A stretch of 13,242 bases of DNA from Bacillota bacterium (lineage in GTDB: Bacteria > Bacillota > Clostridia > Saccharofermentanales > Fastidiosipilaceae): the NCBI GenBank assembly GCA_023420715.1, contig JAEZVR010000099.1, positions 1 through 13,242 of the forward strand, given 5' to 3'. The notes below the pieces were generated by a model. It saw nothing but the letters and a program-made list of their open reading frames with translations, was not told where the DNA came from and searched no databases. Of the stretch, positions 6,714-13,242 are shown piece after piece. How positions within the stretch are numbered: the first letter of the stretch is position 1; each line of letters starts with the position of its first letter. The translations under genes and the position numbers were made by a program.

Positions 6714-7763
6714 ATGAAGGCTTCGGTCAATTGGTTTAAGGATTTTATTGATGTGCCTGAAAATCTTAAGGATTTTTGTCACCAACTCACAATGACTGGT
6801 TCCAAAGTCGAACGTCTGATACCAAGAGGTGTTGGTATTCAAGGTGTTGTGACGGGAAAAATACAACAAATTGATCCTCATCCAGATGCAGATCGTTTAC
6901 GGATCTGTTTAATTGATATTCATTCGGATGAAACACTCCAAATTGTCACAGGTGCCACAAATGTTCAAGAAGGCGATGTTGTTCCTGTGGCATTGCATGG
7001 CGCCGTCTTAGCAGAAGGCCTAAAAATTAAAAAAGGAAAGCTGCGCGGAATTCTCTCTCAGGGAATGCTTTGCTCAGAGGATGAATTGGGTATCGGCGGT
7101 GATACGCCTGCAGCTGGCGTCCTCGTTCTTCCAGAAGATACAGCAATCGGCGTCTCAATTCAGTCTGTCATTCCCATGGCGGATACCGTCATTGAGTTTG
7201 AAATCACATCTAATCGCCCGGATTGTTTTTCGATTGAAGGCCTTGCGCGTGAAGCAGCCATCACGTTAAAGCAACACCATGGTCCACATCCCATATATTT
7301 AAAAAAACAAGGAACCCAAGCCACAAAAGATGTGGTGAATATCCATTTAGAGGCGACAGATTTATGCCAACGCTATGTTGGCCGTTTGGTTGAAAATGTT
7401 CGAATTAAACCCTCCCCTTTGTGGCTGCAACAACGCTTATTAGCCTGCGGCATTCGTCCCATCAATAACTTGGTCGATATTACAAACTATTGTTTATTGG
7501 AATTGGGTCAACCCATGCACGCTTTTGATTTAAGTCAAATTAAAGGGCAGTCGATCGAGATCCGCCGTGCAAAGCGTGGTGAAAGCATTACAACCTTAGA
7601 TCATGTCTCGAGAACACTCAAAGAAGACATGTTAGTGATCGCCGACGCAGAACGTCCATTGCTGTGGCAGGGGTTATGGGTGGACAAAACAGCGAAATTA
7701 CCAATACGACGCAAACGGTTATTTTGGAAGCTGCGGTATTTGATGCAACGAGCGTTCGTTTAA
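6714..7763 (+). CDS. pheT: phenylalanyl-tRNA synthetase beta subunit, N-terminal part (frameshifted)
   Basis: This is the 5' part of pheT. Residues about 40-150 form the EMAP/tRNA-binding domain (VVTGKIQQIDPHPDADRL, then LRGILSQGMLCSEDELGI). The B3/B4 editing-type domain follows (RYVGRLVENVRIKPSP, then GIRPINNLVDITNYCLLELG and QPMHAFD). The homology runs to VIADAERP (codon CCA at 7656-7658). After that the frame reads unrelated residues to a stop at 7761-7763, while the pheT sequence continues in the -1 frame. The true part is thus about 6714-7658. AGAGGG lies a few bases before the ATG. Both parts together would give about 793 residues, the normal length of PheT. PheT is essential, so a sequencing or assembly error is the leading explanation, with a real mutation second. 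Confidence 0.9.
   Translation: MKASVNWFKDFIDVPENLKDFCHQLTMTGSKVERLIPRGVGIQGVVTGKIQQIDPHPDADRLRICLIDIHSDETLQIVTGATNVQEGDVVPVALHGAVLAEGLKIKKGKLRGILSQGMLCSEDELGIGGDTPAAGVLVLPEDTAIGVSIQSVIPMADTVIEFEITSNRPDCFSIEGLAREAAITLKQHHGPHPIYLKKQGTQATKDVVNIHLEATDLCQRYVGRLVENVRIKPSPLWLQQRLLACGIRPINNLVDITNYCLLELGQPMHAFDLSQIKGQSIEIRRAKRGESITTLDHVSRTLKEDMLVIADAERPLLWQGLWVDKTAKLPIRRKRLFWKLRYLMQRAFV
7656..7667 (+). other. pheT: frameshift site in pheT (probable one-base loss)
   Basis: Adding one base between 7658 and 7659 changes the reading after CCA from L-L-W-Q-G to (I/V/L)-A-V-A-G-V-M-G-G, the conserved PheT sequence at this point. With A added the codons are ATT GCT GTG GCA. No slippery heptamer and no obvious downstream pseudoknot are visible. 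Confidence 0.8.
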
Positions 7764-9094
7764 CCGCTCAGGCGCTTGGCCTCAGAACCGAATCCTCCAG
7801 TCGATTTGAGAAAGGTCTGGATGCGAGTAATTGCAAACGTGCGATCGATAGAGCTTGTGAGCTCATTGAAGCGCTAGAGGTTGGAGATGTTGCCAAAGAT
7901 TGGATCACATGCGACGGTATGCGGCCCGAACCAGTGGAGTTGGAACTTCATCCAGCTGCAATTCATGCCTTTCTCGGGGTGGAAATTCCTGTAGAAGACA
8001 TGGTCGATTTGCTCATTAATCTTGGTTGTGCCAAAGTCGGTGAGCAACGTTATCGCATGCCGACTTTTCGCCCAGACTTGCAATGTGAAGCAGACCTGGC
8101 AGAAGAGTTTGCTCGGTTTTATGGATACAACCGTTTGCCGGCCACCTTGCTTGCCGGTCAAGAAACGACCCTCGGTGGCTATAATACCGTCCAAGTCTTG
8201 CGCCATTTGACCCGAGAGACTTTGGTTGGTTTTGGCTATGCTGAAGCATTGACAAATCCGTTGCAGCCCATTCATGTCTCTGTTGACCAGGATCAAAGTC
8301 AGCAAAGGGTTCGCTTTATCAACCAAAATGCCACTGGTTTGACTTTACGCACAACCTTATTGCCGTCATTACTTGAGGTGGTTAAACACAATGCCAACCG
8401 AGATGTGAATCATGGACAGTTTTTTGAAATTGGCTATGGCTATACCTATGATCAATCTCTTTTAAAAGCTCAGGAAGTTGAGCATTTGGGACTTGTGCAC
8501 TACGATGCGCAAATCAAACGTTTTGAACCAGACAGCTTTTTCCAGGTTAAAGGAGAGGTTGAAGCGCTCCTGCATCAATTAGGAATCAATGTTTACACCT
8601 GGACTGCCATTGAACATCACCCCTATTTGCATCCATATGCAACAGCCGCCTTGACGTTGGATTCCGATGAATGTGTGGGCTACATCGGTGCCGTATCGCC
8701 TCAATATGCACAAGAACTTGATGTGCCTCAAAATACCATCTGTGCAGAAATCCGCTTGGCCCCCCTTTGGCAGGCTGCCAATCTAGTCCGTTCACAACAG
8801 CCCTTGCCTAAATTCCCAGGGATGAAGCGGGACTTAGCCTTTGTTGTTTCTGAGGAAGTACCCATTGGAAAAATGATGGCCACCCTCAAACAGGCGGGGG
8901 GAGAAGCCTTGGTATCCTGTGATCTCTTTGACGTTTATGTCGGTGATCATGTACCAAACGGATATCAATCTGTGGCCTTTACTTTTTTATTTAGATTACT
9001 GGATCGCACACTGACAGATGAAGAAGTAAATCAAAGGATTGAGCACTTGATTCAAACCATGCAAGACACCTACCAAGCAACATTGCGAACCTAA
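7664..9094 (+). CDS. pheT: phenylalanyl-tRNA synthetase beta subunit, C-terminal part (frameshifted)
   Basis: This is the rest of pheT in the -1 frame. It enters at AGVMGGQNSEI and contains the end of the B3/B4 domain with RTESSSRFEKGLD, the B5 domain with RPDLQCEADLAEEFARFYGY, the inactive class II-like core, and a full C-terminal anticodon-binding (FDX-ACB) domain from about KFPGMKRDLAFVV to the end, about 90 residues. The GTG at 7664 and the ATG at 7676 are only nominal starts. Neither has a Shine-Dalgarno sequence, and a protein beginning there would lack the tRNA-binding domain. The region shows no other stops or shifts, so it looks under selection as part of one gene covering 6714-9094. 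The stop codon at 9092-9094 merges with the terminator. Confidence 0.9.
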   Translation: MAGVMGGQNSEITNTTQTVILEAAVFDATSVRLTAQALGLRTESSSRFEKGLDASNCKRAIDRACELIEALEVGDVAKDWITCDGMRPEPVELELHPAAIHAFLGVEIPVEDMVDLLINLGCAKVGEQRYRMPTFRPDLQCEADLAEEFARFYGYNRLPATLLAGQETTLGGYNTVQVLRHLTRETLVGFGYAEALTNPLQPIHVSVDQDQSQQRVRFINQNATGLTLRTTLLPSLLEVVKHNANRDVNHGQFFEIGYGYTYDQSLLKAQEVEHLGLVHYDAQIKRFEPDSFFQVKGEVEALLHQLGINVYTWTAIEHHPYLHPYATAALTLDSDECVGYIGAVSPQYAQELDVPQNTICAEIRLAPLWQAANLVRSQQPLPKFPGMKRDLAFVVSEEVPIGKMMATLKQAGGEALVSCDLFDVYVGDHVPNGYQSVAFTFLFRLLDRTLTDEEVNQRIEHLIQTMQDTYQATLRT

Positions 9095-9118
9095 AGTGGA
9101 AGTTATCTTCCACTTTTT
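9093..9118 (+). terminator. rho-independent terminator of pheST
   Basis: AAAGTGGAAG (9093-9102), loop TTAT and CTTCCACTTT (9107-9116) form a perfect ten-base-pair stem. The T run at 9114-9118 closes it. The stem begins within the pheT stop codon. Confidence 0.88.
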
Positions 9119-9143
9119 GTTTAGATGATCCAGATTAAATCTG

Positions 9144-9237
9144 TTTATACATGTTTCTTTGTTGAATCTGTATAAATGTGCATAAAATTATAAAAAATAC
9201 TTGAATATTCTAACTTTATGCGTATAATATGCATAAA
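9144..9237 (+). promoter_or_regulatory. repeated operator-like half sites upstream of the ABC operon
   Basis: Five copies of an eight-base element close to TG(T/C)ATAAA occur in 94 bases: TTTATACA (9144-9151, inverted), TGTATAAA (9169-9176), TGCATAAA (9179-9186), TTTATGCG (9215-9222, inverted, last base off) and TGCATAAA (9230-9237). The last two form a palindrome, TTTATGC / GCATAAA with nine bases between, centred on the -10 box. The half site loosely resembles an ArgR/AhrC box (TGAATA-like), but this is only a guess. A regulator that blocks the promoter when amino acid is plentiful would fit. Confidence 0.45.
9201..9228 (+). promoter_or_regulatory. sigma-A type promoter of the ABC importer operon
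   Basis: TTGAAT (9201-9206) and TATAAT (9223-9228) are separated by 16 bases. Transcription would start near 9235, at the first base of the ribosome binding site AAAGGAG (9235-9241), leaving a leader of about 15 bases. A weaker upstream promoter, TTGTTG (9159-9164), 18 bases, TAAAAT (9183-9188), would give a longer leader. Confidence 0.65.
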
Positions 9238-9249
9238 GGAGATTGAATT

Positions 9250-10071
9250 ATGAAGTGTTTAAAGCAATTTGTTCTAACCTCGTTGGCAGCAGCCATGGTT
9301 TTTTCATTAGCGGCCTGTGGTCAAAGCGGATCATCAAATGAGAAAACGCCATCATCTAATCCTGTAAAAATTACAAAAGCAGATGATTTAAAAACCTTAA
9401 ATGTAGCTGCACAGCGTGGCACAATTGGCGAAAGTTTAGCCAAGGATCTGGTCGAAAAAGAAGAACAGCTCAGTTCTTTCGAAAAATATGTAGATGCGAT
9501 AACCGCTTTGGAGCAAGACAAAGTTCAAGGCGTCATCATGGATGAAAAACCAGCCAAAAAATTTGTTGCTCAAAAAACGAATCTAAATATTCTTGAAGAA
9601 GCATTAACTGAAGAATCCTATGCGATTGCGCTCAAGAAGGGCAACCAAGAACTCTTGGCTCAGATCAATCAAGCGCTGAAAAAGTTAAAAGATGCTGGAA
9701 CGATTAATGCGATCATTGAGAAATATAACAGCGATACAACAGTCGATCCTGGCAGCATTGATCTCAATGCCAATGCCACAGGTGGTCAACTGGTCATGGG
9801 GACAGAAGCTGGATTTGCACCATATGAACTACAAGTCGGAGATGGTTTTATTGGTATAGACGTGGAAATCATGGCCGCGATTGCAAAAGAACTTGATAAA
9901 ACGCTCGTGATTGAAAATATGAATTTTGATGCCTTGCCGATGGCTGTCAATAGTGGCAAAATTGATGTTGCTGTTGCAGGCATTACGGTAACAGAAGAAC
10001 GTCAACAAAATATGGATTTTTCAGATCCTTATGTCGAAGAGGCCAAGCAAGTTGTGGTCGTCAAAAAATAA
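9250..10071 (+). CDS. amino-acid ABC transporter substrate-binding lipoprotein, circularly permuted
   Basis: A 273-residue secreted lipoprotein: signal peptide 1-22, lipobox LAAC with lipidated C23, and a Ser/Asn-rich linker to about 37. The rest belongs to SBP_bac_3 (polar amino-acid binding) but in swapped order. Residues 41-160 match what is normally the second half: ITKADDLK, QRGTIGES, VQGVIMDE, YAIALKKGN, then the closing helices ending AGTINAIIEKYNSD. After a 20-residue linker (161-180), residues 181-273 match the normal first half: LVMGTEAGFAPYE, GFIGIDVEIMAAIAKEL, FDALPMAVNSGKIDVAVAGI, TVTEER, MDFSDPY, and end at VVVVKK. Both usual ligand anchors remain, R251 (HisJ R77 equivalent) and D98 (HisJ D161 equivalent), so binding is plausible. 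The substrate is unknown. AAAGGAG precedes the ATG by eight bases. A permease and an ATPase follow. Confidence 0.9.
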   Translation: MKCLKQFVLTSLAAAMVFSLAACGQSGSSNEKTPSSNPVKITKADDLKTLNVAAQRGTIGESLAKDLVEKEEQLSSFEKYVDAITALEQDKVQGVIMDEKPAKKFVAQKTNLNILEEALTEESYAIALKKGNQELLAQINQALKKLKDAGTINAIIEKYNSDTTVDPGSIDLNANATGGQLVMGTEAGFAPYELQVGDGFIGIDVEIMAAIAKELDKTLVIENMNFDALPMAVNSGKIDVAVAGITVTEERQQNMDFSDPYVEEAKQVVVVKK

Positions 10072-10080
10072 TAAATTGAT

Positions 10081-10121
10081 CATTGATTCGGTCACATCTT
10101 TTGACCGAATCAATGTTTTTT
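10081..10121 (+). terminator. strong hairpin between binding protein and permease genes
   Basis: CATTGATTCGGTCA (10081-10094) pairs perfectly with TGACCGAATCAATG (10102-10115) over 14 base pairs with a seven-base loop, followed by six T (10116-10121). It should end part of the transcription after the binding protein and protect its mRNA, so binding protein would exceed permease and ATPase. The T run touches the permease ribosome binding site GGAGG (10122-10126). Confidence 0.85.
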
Positions 10122-10130
10122 GGAGGATGA

Positions 10131-10943
10131 ATGGACGGTAAAATACAGCATAGATCGCGCCTAAATCGGGGTAACGCAACGGTGATTCTTTTTTTGATCA
10201 TCGTCATTTATCTGCTCTATCGAGGCGGTGTTTTTCAGCCGGCCTATTGGCAGGATGCAGGGGCTAAATTCCAACTGAACTTTATCCAAGACCAGCGTTA
10301 TTTAATGCTGCTAAAAGGTCTTTGGGCAACCGTTCAGATGTCTATTATGGCCTGTGCTTTGGGGATCGTAATCGGGATCATCTTAAGCGTCATACGAGTT
10401 GCCTATAAAGGTGGCGCTAAGATTCGTTTTTTTAATTTTCTGGCAAGCGCCTATATTGCGGTAATTCGTGGTACGCCTGTCATGGTGCAGATTTTAATTT
10501 GGCATTTTACCATTTTCGGGTCACTGAAACACAGCAATAAATTGCTCATTGCAGCCCTTGCTTTTGGTCTGAATTCGGGTGCGTATATTGCTGAAATATT
10601 CCGTTCTGGCATCGAGTCTTTGGATGTCGGACAAATGGAGGCAGGCCGTTCACTGGGCTTAGGTTATGCGCAGACCATGCGCTTGATTATTCTGCCTCAA
10701 GCTTTTAAAAACACTTTACCTGCACTATTTAATGAGCTCATTACGCTTTTAAAGGAAACATCTGTGGCCGGTTACATTGCGGTGAACGACTTAACCCGGG
10801 CAGGGCAGAATATACAAGCCATTACATACGATTCATCCCAACCGCTCTTGATGGTTGCCGTCATTTATTTAGTGATTGTCTTAGGCCTAACCCGTTTATT
10901 GACTGCTCTAGAAAGGAAATTGGGAAAAAGTGATCGACGTTAA
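10131..10943 (+). CDS. amino-acid ABC transporter permease (HisM/GlnP family)
   Basis: A 270-residue inner-membrane permease of the polar amino-acid uptake family, probably acting as a homodimer because no second permease gene is present. An extra N-terminal helix (about 17-35) and an extracellular segment precede the core. The core starts at LKGLWATVQMSIM (61-73). Visible motifs are IRGTPVMVQ (112-120) and the EAA coupling loop EAGRSLGLGYAQTMRLII (170-187, followed by LPQA), which docks on the ATPase. The ATG has GGAGG four bases upstream, right after a terminator-like hairpin. The gene overlaps the ATPase gene by 14 bases. The substrate is likely a polar amino acid, but the sequence does not tell which. 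Confidence 0.95.
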   Translation: MDGKIQHRSRLNRGNATVILFLIIVIYLLYRGGVFQPAYWQDAGAKFQLNFIQDQRYLMLLKGLWATVQMSIMACALGIVIGIILSVIRVAYKGGAKIRFFNFLASAYIAVIRGTPVMVQILIWHFTIFGSLKHSNKLLIAALAFGLNSGAYIAEIFRSGIESLDVGQMEAGRSLGLGYAQTMRLIILPQAFKNTLPALFNELITLLKETSVAGYIAVNDLTRAGQNIQAITYDSSQPLLMVAVIYLVIVLGLTRLLTALERKLGKSDRR

Positions 10944-11667
10944 AGGCTTAAAGAAAAAATTCAATGATTTAATGGTCTTAAATGGGATTGATACTCAGAT
11001 TCATCGAGGAGATGTCGTCGTCATTATTGGTCCATCTGGATCTGGAAAAAGTACTTTTTTAAGATGCCTCAATCGATTAGAAGAACCAACCAGTGGTAAG
11101 ATTCAAGTCTTGGGTACCGAAATCTCTGATCCCAACTGCGATCTAAACATGGTCCGTCAAAAAATGGGAATGGTGTTTCAGCATTTTAATCTTTTTCCGC
11201 ATTTAACGGTAGAAGAAAATATCATGTTAGCACCTGTCGAACTCAAGCGATTAAGCAAATCCGAAGCCTCGGCAAAAGCCAAGGAATTATTGGACCGGGT
11301 TGGGCTCTTAGATAAGTTGCATGCTTATCCAAACCAATTATCGGGTGGTCAAAAACAACGTGTAGCGATTGCACGCGCATTAGCCATGGATCCTGAAATT
11401 CTCTTATTCGATGAGCCAACATCAGCGCTAGACCCCGAAATGATCGGGGAGGTTCTGGACGTGATGCAGGAATTGGCAAAAGGCGGGATGACCATGATCG
11501 TGGTAACCCATGAAATGGGATTTGCTAGACATGTCGGCACCAGACTATTTTTTATGGATCAAGGTCAAATTGCTGAAGAGGCCACGCCAAGTGATTTTTT
11601 TAATGGACCAAAACATCCGAGAGCCGTTGAATTTTTATCTAAAGTTTTACATAAAACCGGTGAATAA
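10930..11667 (+). CDS. amino-acid ABC transporter ATP-binding protein (GlnQ family)
   Basis: A 245-residue cytoplasmic ATPase of the polar amino-acid uptake family, of normal length (about 240-250). It shows Walker A GPSGSGKS (34-41), Q-loop Q84 in MVFQHFNLFPHLT, the signature LSGGQ (137-141), Walker B LLFDE (158-162), D-loop SALD (165-168) and H-loop H194. ATP hydrolysis drives import through the upstream permease. It starts at GTG 10930 inside the permease gene (14-base overlap), with AAAGGA about a dozen bases upstream, so translation is probably coupled. It is the last gene of the operon, which ends at the shared terminator. Confidence 0.96.
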   Translation: MIDVKGLKKKFNDLMVLNGIDTQIHRGDVVVIIGPSGSGKSTFLRCLNRLEEPTSGKIQVLGTEISDPNCDLNMVRQKMGMVFQHFNLFPHLTVEENIMLAPVELKRLSKSEASAKAKELLDRVGLLDKLHAYPNQLSGGQKQRVAIARALAMDPEILLFDEPTSALDPEMIGEVLDVMQELAKGGMTMIVVTHEMGFARHVGTRLFFMDQGQIAEEATPSDFFNGPKHPRAVEFLSKVLHKTGE

Positions 11668-11670
11668 TTA

Positions 11671-11708
11671 AAACCACGAAGCCAAATTATGGGCTTTGTG
11701 GTTTTTTT
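11671..11708. terminator. bidirectional terminator between ABC operon and histidine kinase gene
   Basis: AAACCACGAAGCC (11671-11683) pairs with GGCTTTGTGGTTT (11692-11704) over 13 base pairs with one G-T pair and an eight-base loop. A T run to 11708 follows on the plus strand. On the minus strand the stem is followed by TTTTAATT. The kinase stop codon (11687-11689) lies in the loop, so one element serves both convergent transcripts. Confidence 0.85.
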
Positions 11709-13242
11709 GTATGGGTCGTGGGCAAACTAAAACCAAAATCCGATCCCATCTGCGGTCTACTTTTAACATAAACTTGTCCACCCAAAAGCCGAACAATTTC
11801 AGATGCAATGGATAGCCCCAATCCAGTACCCGTTTTACCTCTGGCTTTATCCACCTTATAAAAGCGTTCAAAGATATGTGCTTGATCGGCATAGGGAATA
11901 CCTTCGCCACTATCGCGAACGCCAAAAGAACAGGTCGTTTCTTGGCAGATCGCATAGAGTTGGACAGAACCACCTTCTGGCGTAAACTTAATGGCATTAT
12001 CTAGGAAGATGGTGAGCACCTGTTCAAATCGATCTGGATTCGAAAACATGAATGAGGGAAGTTCCTCATCTATAGACTGTGAAAGATTCAGCTTTTTTTC
12101 CTGGCAAACAGATTCAAACTTGGTGATGAGTAGGTCAAAAATAGAGCGCCACTCAAACGATCGTTTTTCAACGGGTAACTGGCCAGCTTGCATGCGCGAT
12201 AGGGTGAGCATATCGTCAATCAAATTTGACAAGCGAATGGTCTCGTGCAACATCACAGCATAATATTCTTGACGCTTTTCTTCTTGTTTAACCATGCCAT
12301 CCTGCAACGGCTCAATGAGAGCTCTCATCGAGGTTAAGGGTGTACGCAATTCATGAGAAATATTGGCGACGTAATCACGGCGTGTTTGTTCTAACCGCGC
12401 CGCCTCTGTAATATCCCGACAAAGGGCAACCGCGCCAACCAATTGGTCACTGGGATCCTTAACAGGGGAAAGCTGGAGTTGAATGAGAGAATCGTCGATT
12501 TGAATGGTTCGCGTTCGATCGATAACCTGCTGAATAACAGCTAAACATTCTTCGGCAAAAGGTGTACCTTCGATGCTTTTTAATTCCCCATTTTCAAAAG
12601 CATCATCCATTAGGTGCATCAATTGAATAAAGGCCGGGTTAACATGGGTGATTTGGAGATTAATGTCCACCGCACAAATGCCCTCTGTCAGCCCATTTAA
12701 AATTTGTTGCAGGCGATTTTTTTCCATGAGCAAGGCCTGAATAGAGCGGTTCAAATCATTCGCCAGCTGATTAAATGCCAGTCCTAAATCGCCAATTTCA
12801 CCCTTATAGTTCGTTTGAGCGCGCACTTCAAAATTACCATGGGACATGGCAATGGCGACGTCTTTAATTTGGTTAATTGGATTCGTCAGACGTTTGGCTA
12901 AAACGAGAACAGGTAAAAACATCAATAAAAAGGCCAAACAACAAGCGAGCATTAAGGTCCAACGCAAACTGGCATAGCCAGATTGAAGACTTTGCAAAGT
13001 TTTTAAAATATAAACACCTGCCTCGATGCTTTGATTACCACTATATATATTTTGTGTGATGACAGGATAACCAATGAGGACATATTTTTCTTGATTCAAA
13101 CGATTGGCAATCACCATTTGTACAATTTTGCCATTTTGGATATCCACACCCGAATGGCTCATAATCGTTTGTACTTGTTGCCAAAAAAGGGGATGAAACT
13201 TAAGTTGACTTGCATTTTTTTGCAAAATCACCTGATTCGGGT
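11687..13242 (-). CDS. sensor histidine kinase, WalK/PhoR-like (5' end outside window)
   Basis: The minus-strand frame stays open to the window edge. A GTG at 13231-13229 could start a 514-residue protein, but the first membrane helix of the family is missing and no ribosome binding site is seen, so the gene is probably cut. Numbered from that GTG: extracellular sensor part about 1-90, membrane helix about 92-112, HAMP about 113-165, PAS about 170-283 (ending in CRDITE), dimerisation domain with phospho-acceptor H293 in NISHELRTPLTS, and ATPase domain with N box DNAIKF (N412), G1 DSGEGI (440-445), F box FERFYK (454-459) and G2 GTGLGLSI (468-475). All kinase motifs are intact. Its response regulator would normally lie upstream, beyond 13242. 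The signal is unknown. PhoR, WalK and ResE subtypes cannot be separated here. Confidence 0.93.
   Translation of the reverse strand, partial: PNQVILQKNASQLKFHPLFWQQVQTIMSHSGVDIQNGKIVQMVIANRLNQEKYVLIGYPVITQNIYSGNQSIEAGVYILKTLQSLQSGYASLRWTLMLACCLAFLLMFLPVLVLAKRLTNPINQIKDVAIAMSHGNFEVRAQTNYKGEIGDLGLAFNQLANDLNRSIQALLMEKNRLQQILNGLTEGICAVDINLQITHVNPAFIQLMHLMDDAFENGELKSIEGTPFAEECLAVIQQVIDRTRTIQIDDSLIQLQLSPVKDPSDQLVGAVALCRDITEAARLEQTRRDYVANISHELRTPLTSMRALIEPLQDGMVKQEEKRQEYYAVMLHETIRLSNLIDDMLTLSRMQAGQLPVEKRSFEWRSIFDLLITKFESVCQEKKLNLSQSIDEELPSFMFSNPDRFEQVLTIFLDNAIKFTPEGGSVQLYAICQETTCSFGVRDSGEGIPYADQAHIFERFYKVDKARGKTGTGLGLSIASEIVRLLGGQVYVKSRPQMGSDFGFSLPTTHTKKPQSP

Noticed and set aside
7640..7700. Programmed -1 frameshifting in pheT
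   Set aside because: No X-XXY-YYZ slippery heptamer, upstream Shine-Dalgarno stimulator or clear downstream structure is visible, and programmed frameshifting is not known for pheT.
7874..8326. A 150-codon minus-strand reading frame opposite pheT
   Set aside because: It is antisense to conserved PheT sequence and shows no domain features. It is a shadow of the coding strand.
9250..10071. Binding protein as a truncated or fused pair of two different proteins
   Set aside because: Each half of the SBP_bac_3 domain occurs once, the two are complementary with no overlap, and a single signal peptide and frame cover both. One permuted domain explains this better than two fragments.
13229..13231. 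GTG as the true start of the histidine kinase
   Set aside because: The frame stays open to the window edge, no ribosome binding site precedes the GTG, and the expected first membrane helix would be absent. The gene is treated as cut by the window.
1..13242. CRISPR arrays, insertion sequences, tRNA or rRNA genes, phage genes
   Set aside because: No regular repeat-spacer pattern, transposase, terminal inverted repeats, cloverleaf or rRNA-like sequence was seen. The genes are ordinary chromosomal families.

Overview
The window looks like a housekeeping stretch of a Bacillota (Firmicutes) chromosome, probably Clostridia-like. The grounds are moderate-to-low G+C, strong AGGAGG-type ribosome binding sites, GTG starts, the radC-mreCD-mrdA-mgsA gene order typical of clostridia, a Gram-positive lipoprotein binding protein for an amino-acid ABC importer, and a WalK/PhoR-type sensor kinase. 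Genus and species cannot be told from the sequence.

Layout: (1) 1-81, the last 26 codons of asnS (asparaginyl-tRNA synthetase). (2) 112-4585, a tightly packed run radC > mreC > mreD > mrdA (PBP2): a DNA-repair-associated MPN+ protein followed by the cell-elongation / peripheral peptidoglycan genes. mreB, which normally sits between radC and mreC, is absent here, and minCDE-rodA, which in many clostridia follow mrdA, are also absent. (3) 4586-5583, a hairpin, a sigma-A promoter, an mgsA-like gene that keeps the methylglyoxal synthase fold but has lost nearly all catalytic residues, and dtd (D-aminoacyl-tRNA deacylase) overlapping it by one base. (4) 5603-9119, a promoter, pheS, pheT and a terminator. 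pheT is broken into two reading frames by what looks like one missing base near 7658/7659. (5) 9120-11708, a promoter with repeated operator-like half sites, then a three-gene polar amino-acid ABC importer: lipoprotein binding protein, permease, ATPase. A strong hairpin lies between the binding protein and the permease. (6) 11687-13242, on the minus strand, a sensor histidine kinase cut by the window edge and converging on the ABC operon through a shared bidirectional terminator.

The two most unusual items are the binding protein, whose two sequence halves are in swapped order (a natural circular permutation of the SBP_bac_3 fold, with the lipid anchor fused ahead of lobe II), and the MgsA-like pseudo-enzyme. 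The missing mreB and min genes next to mreCD hint at an ovoid or coccoid cell, but this holds only if those genes are missing genome-wide, which this window cannot show.
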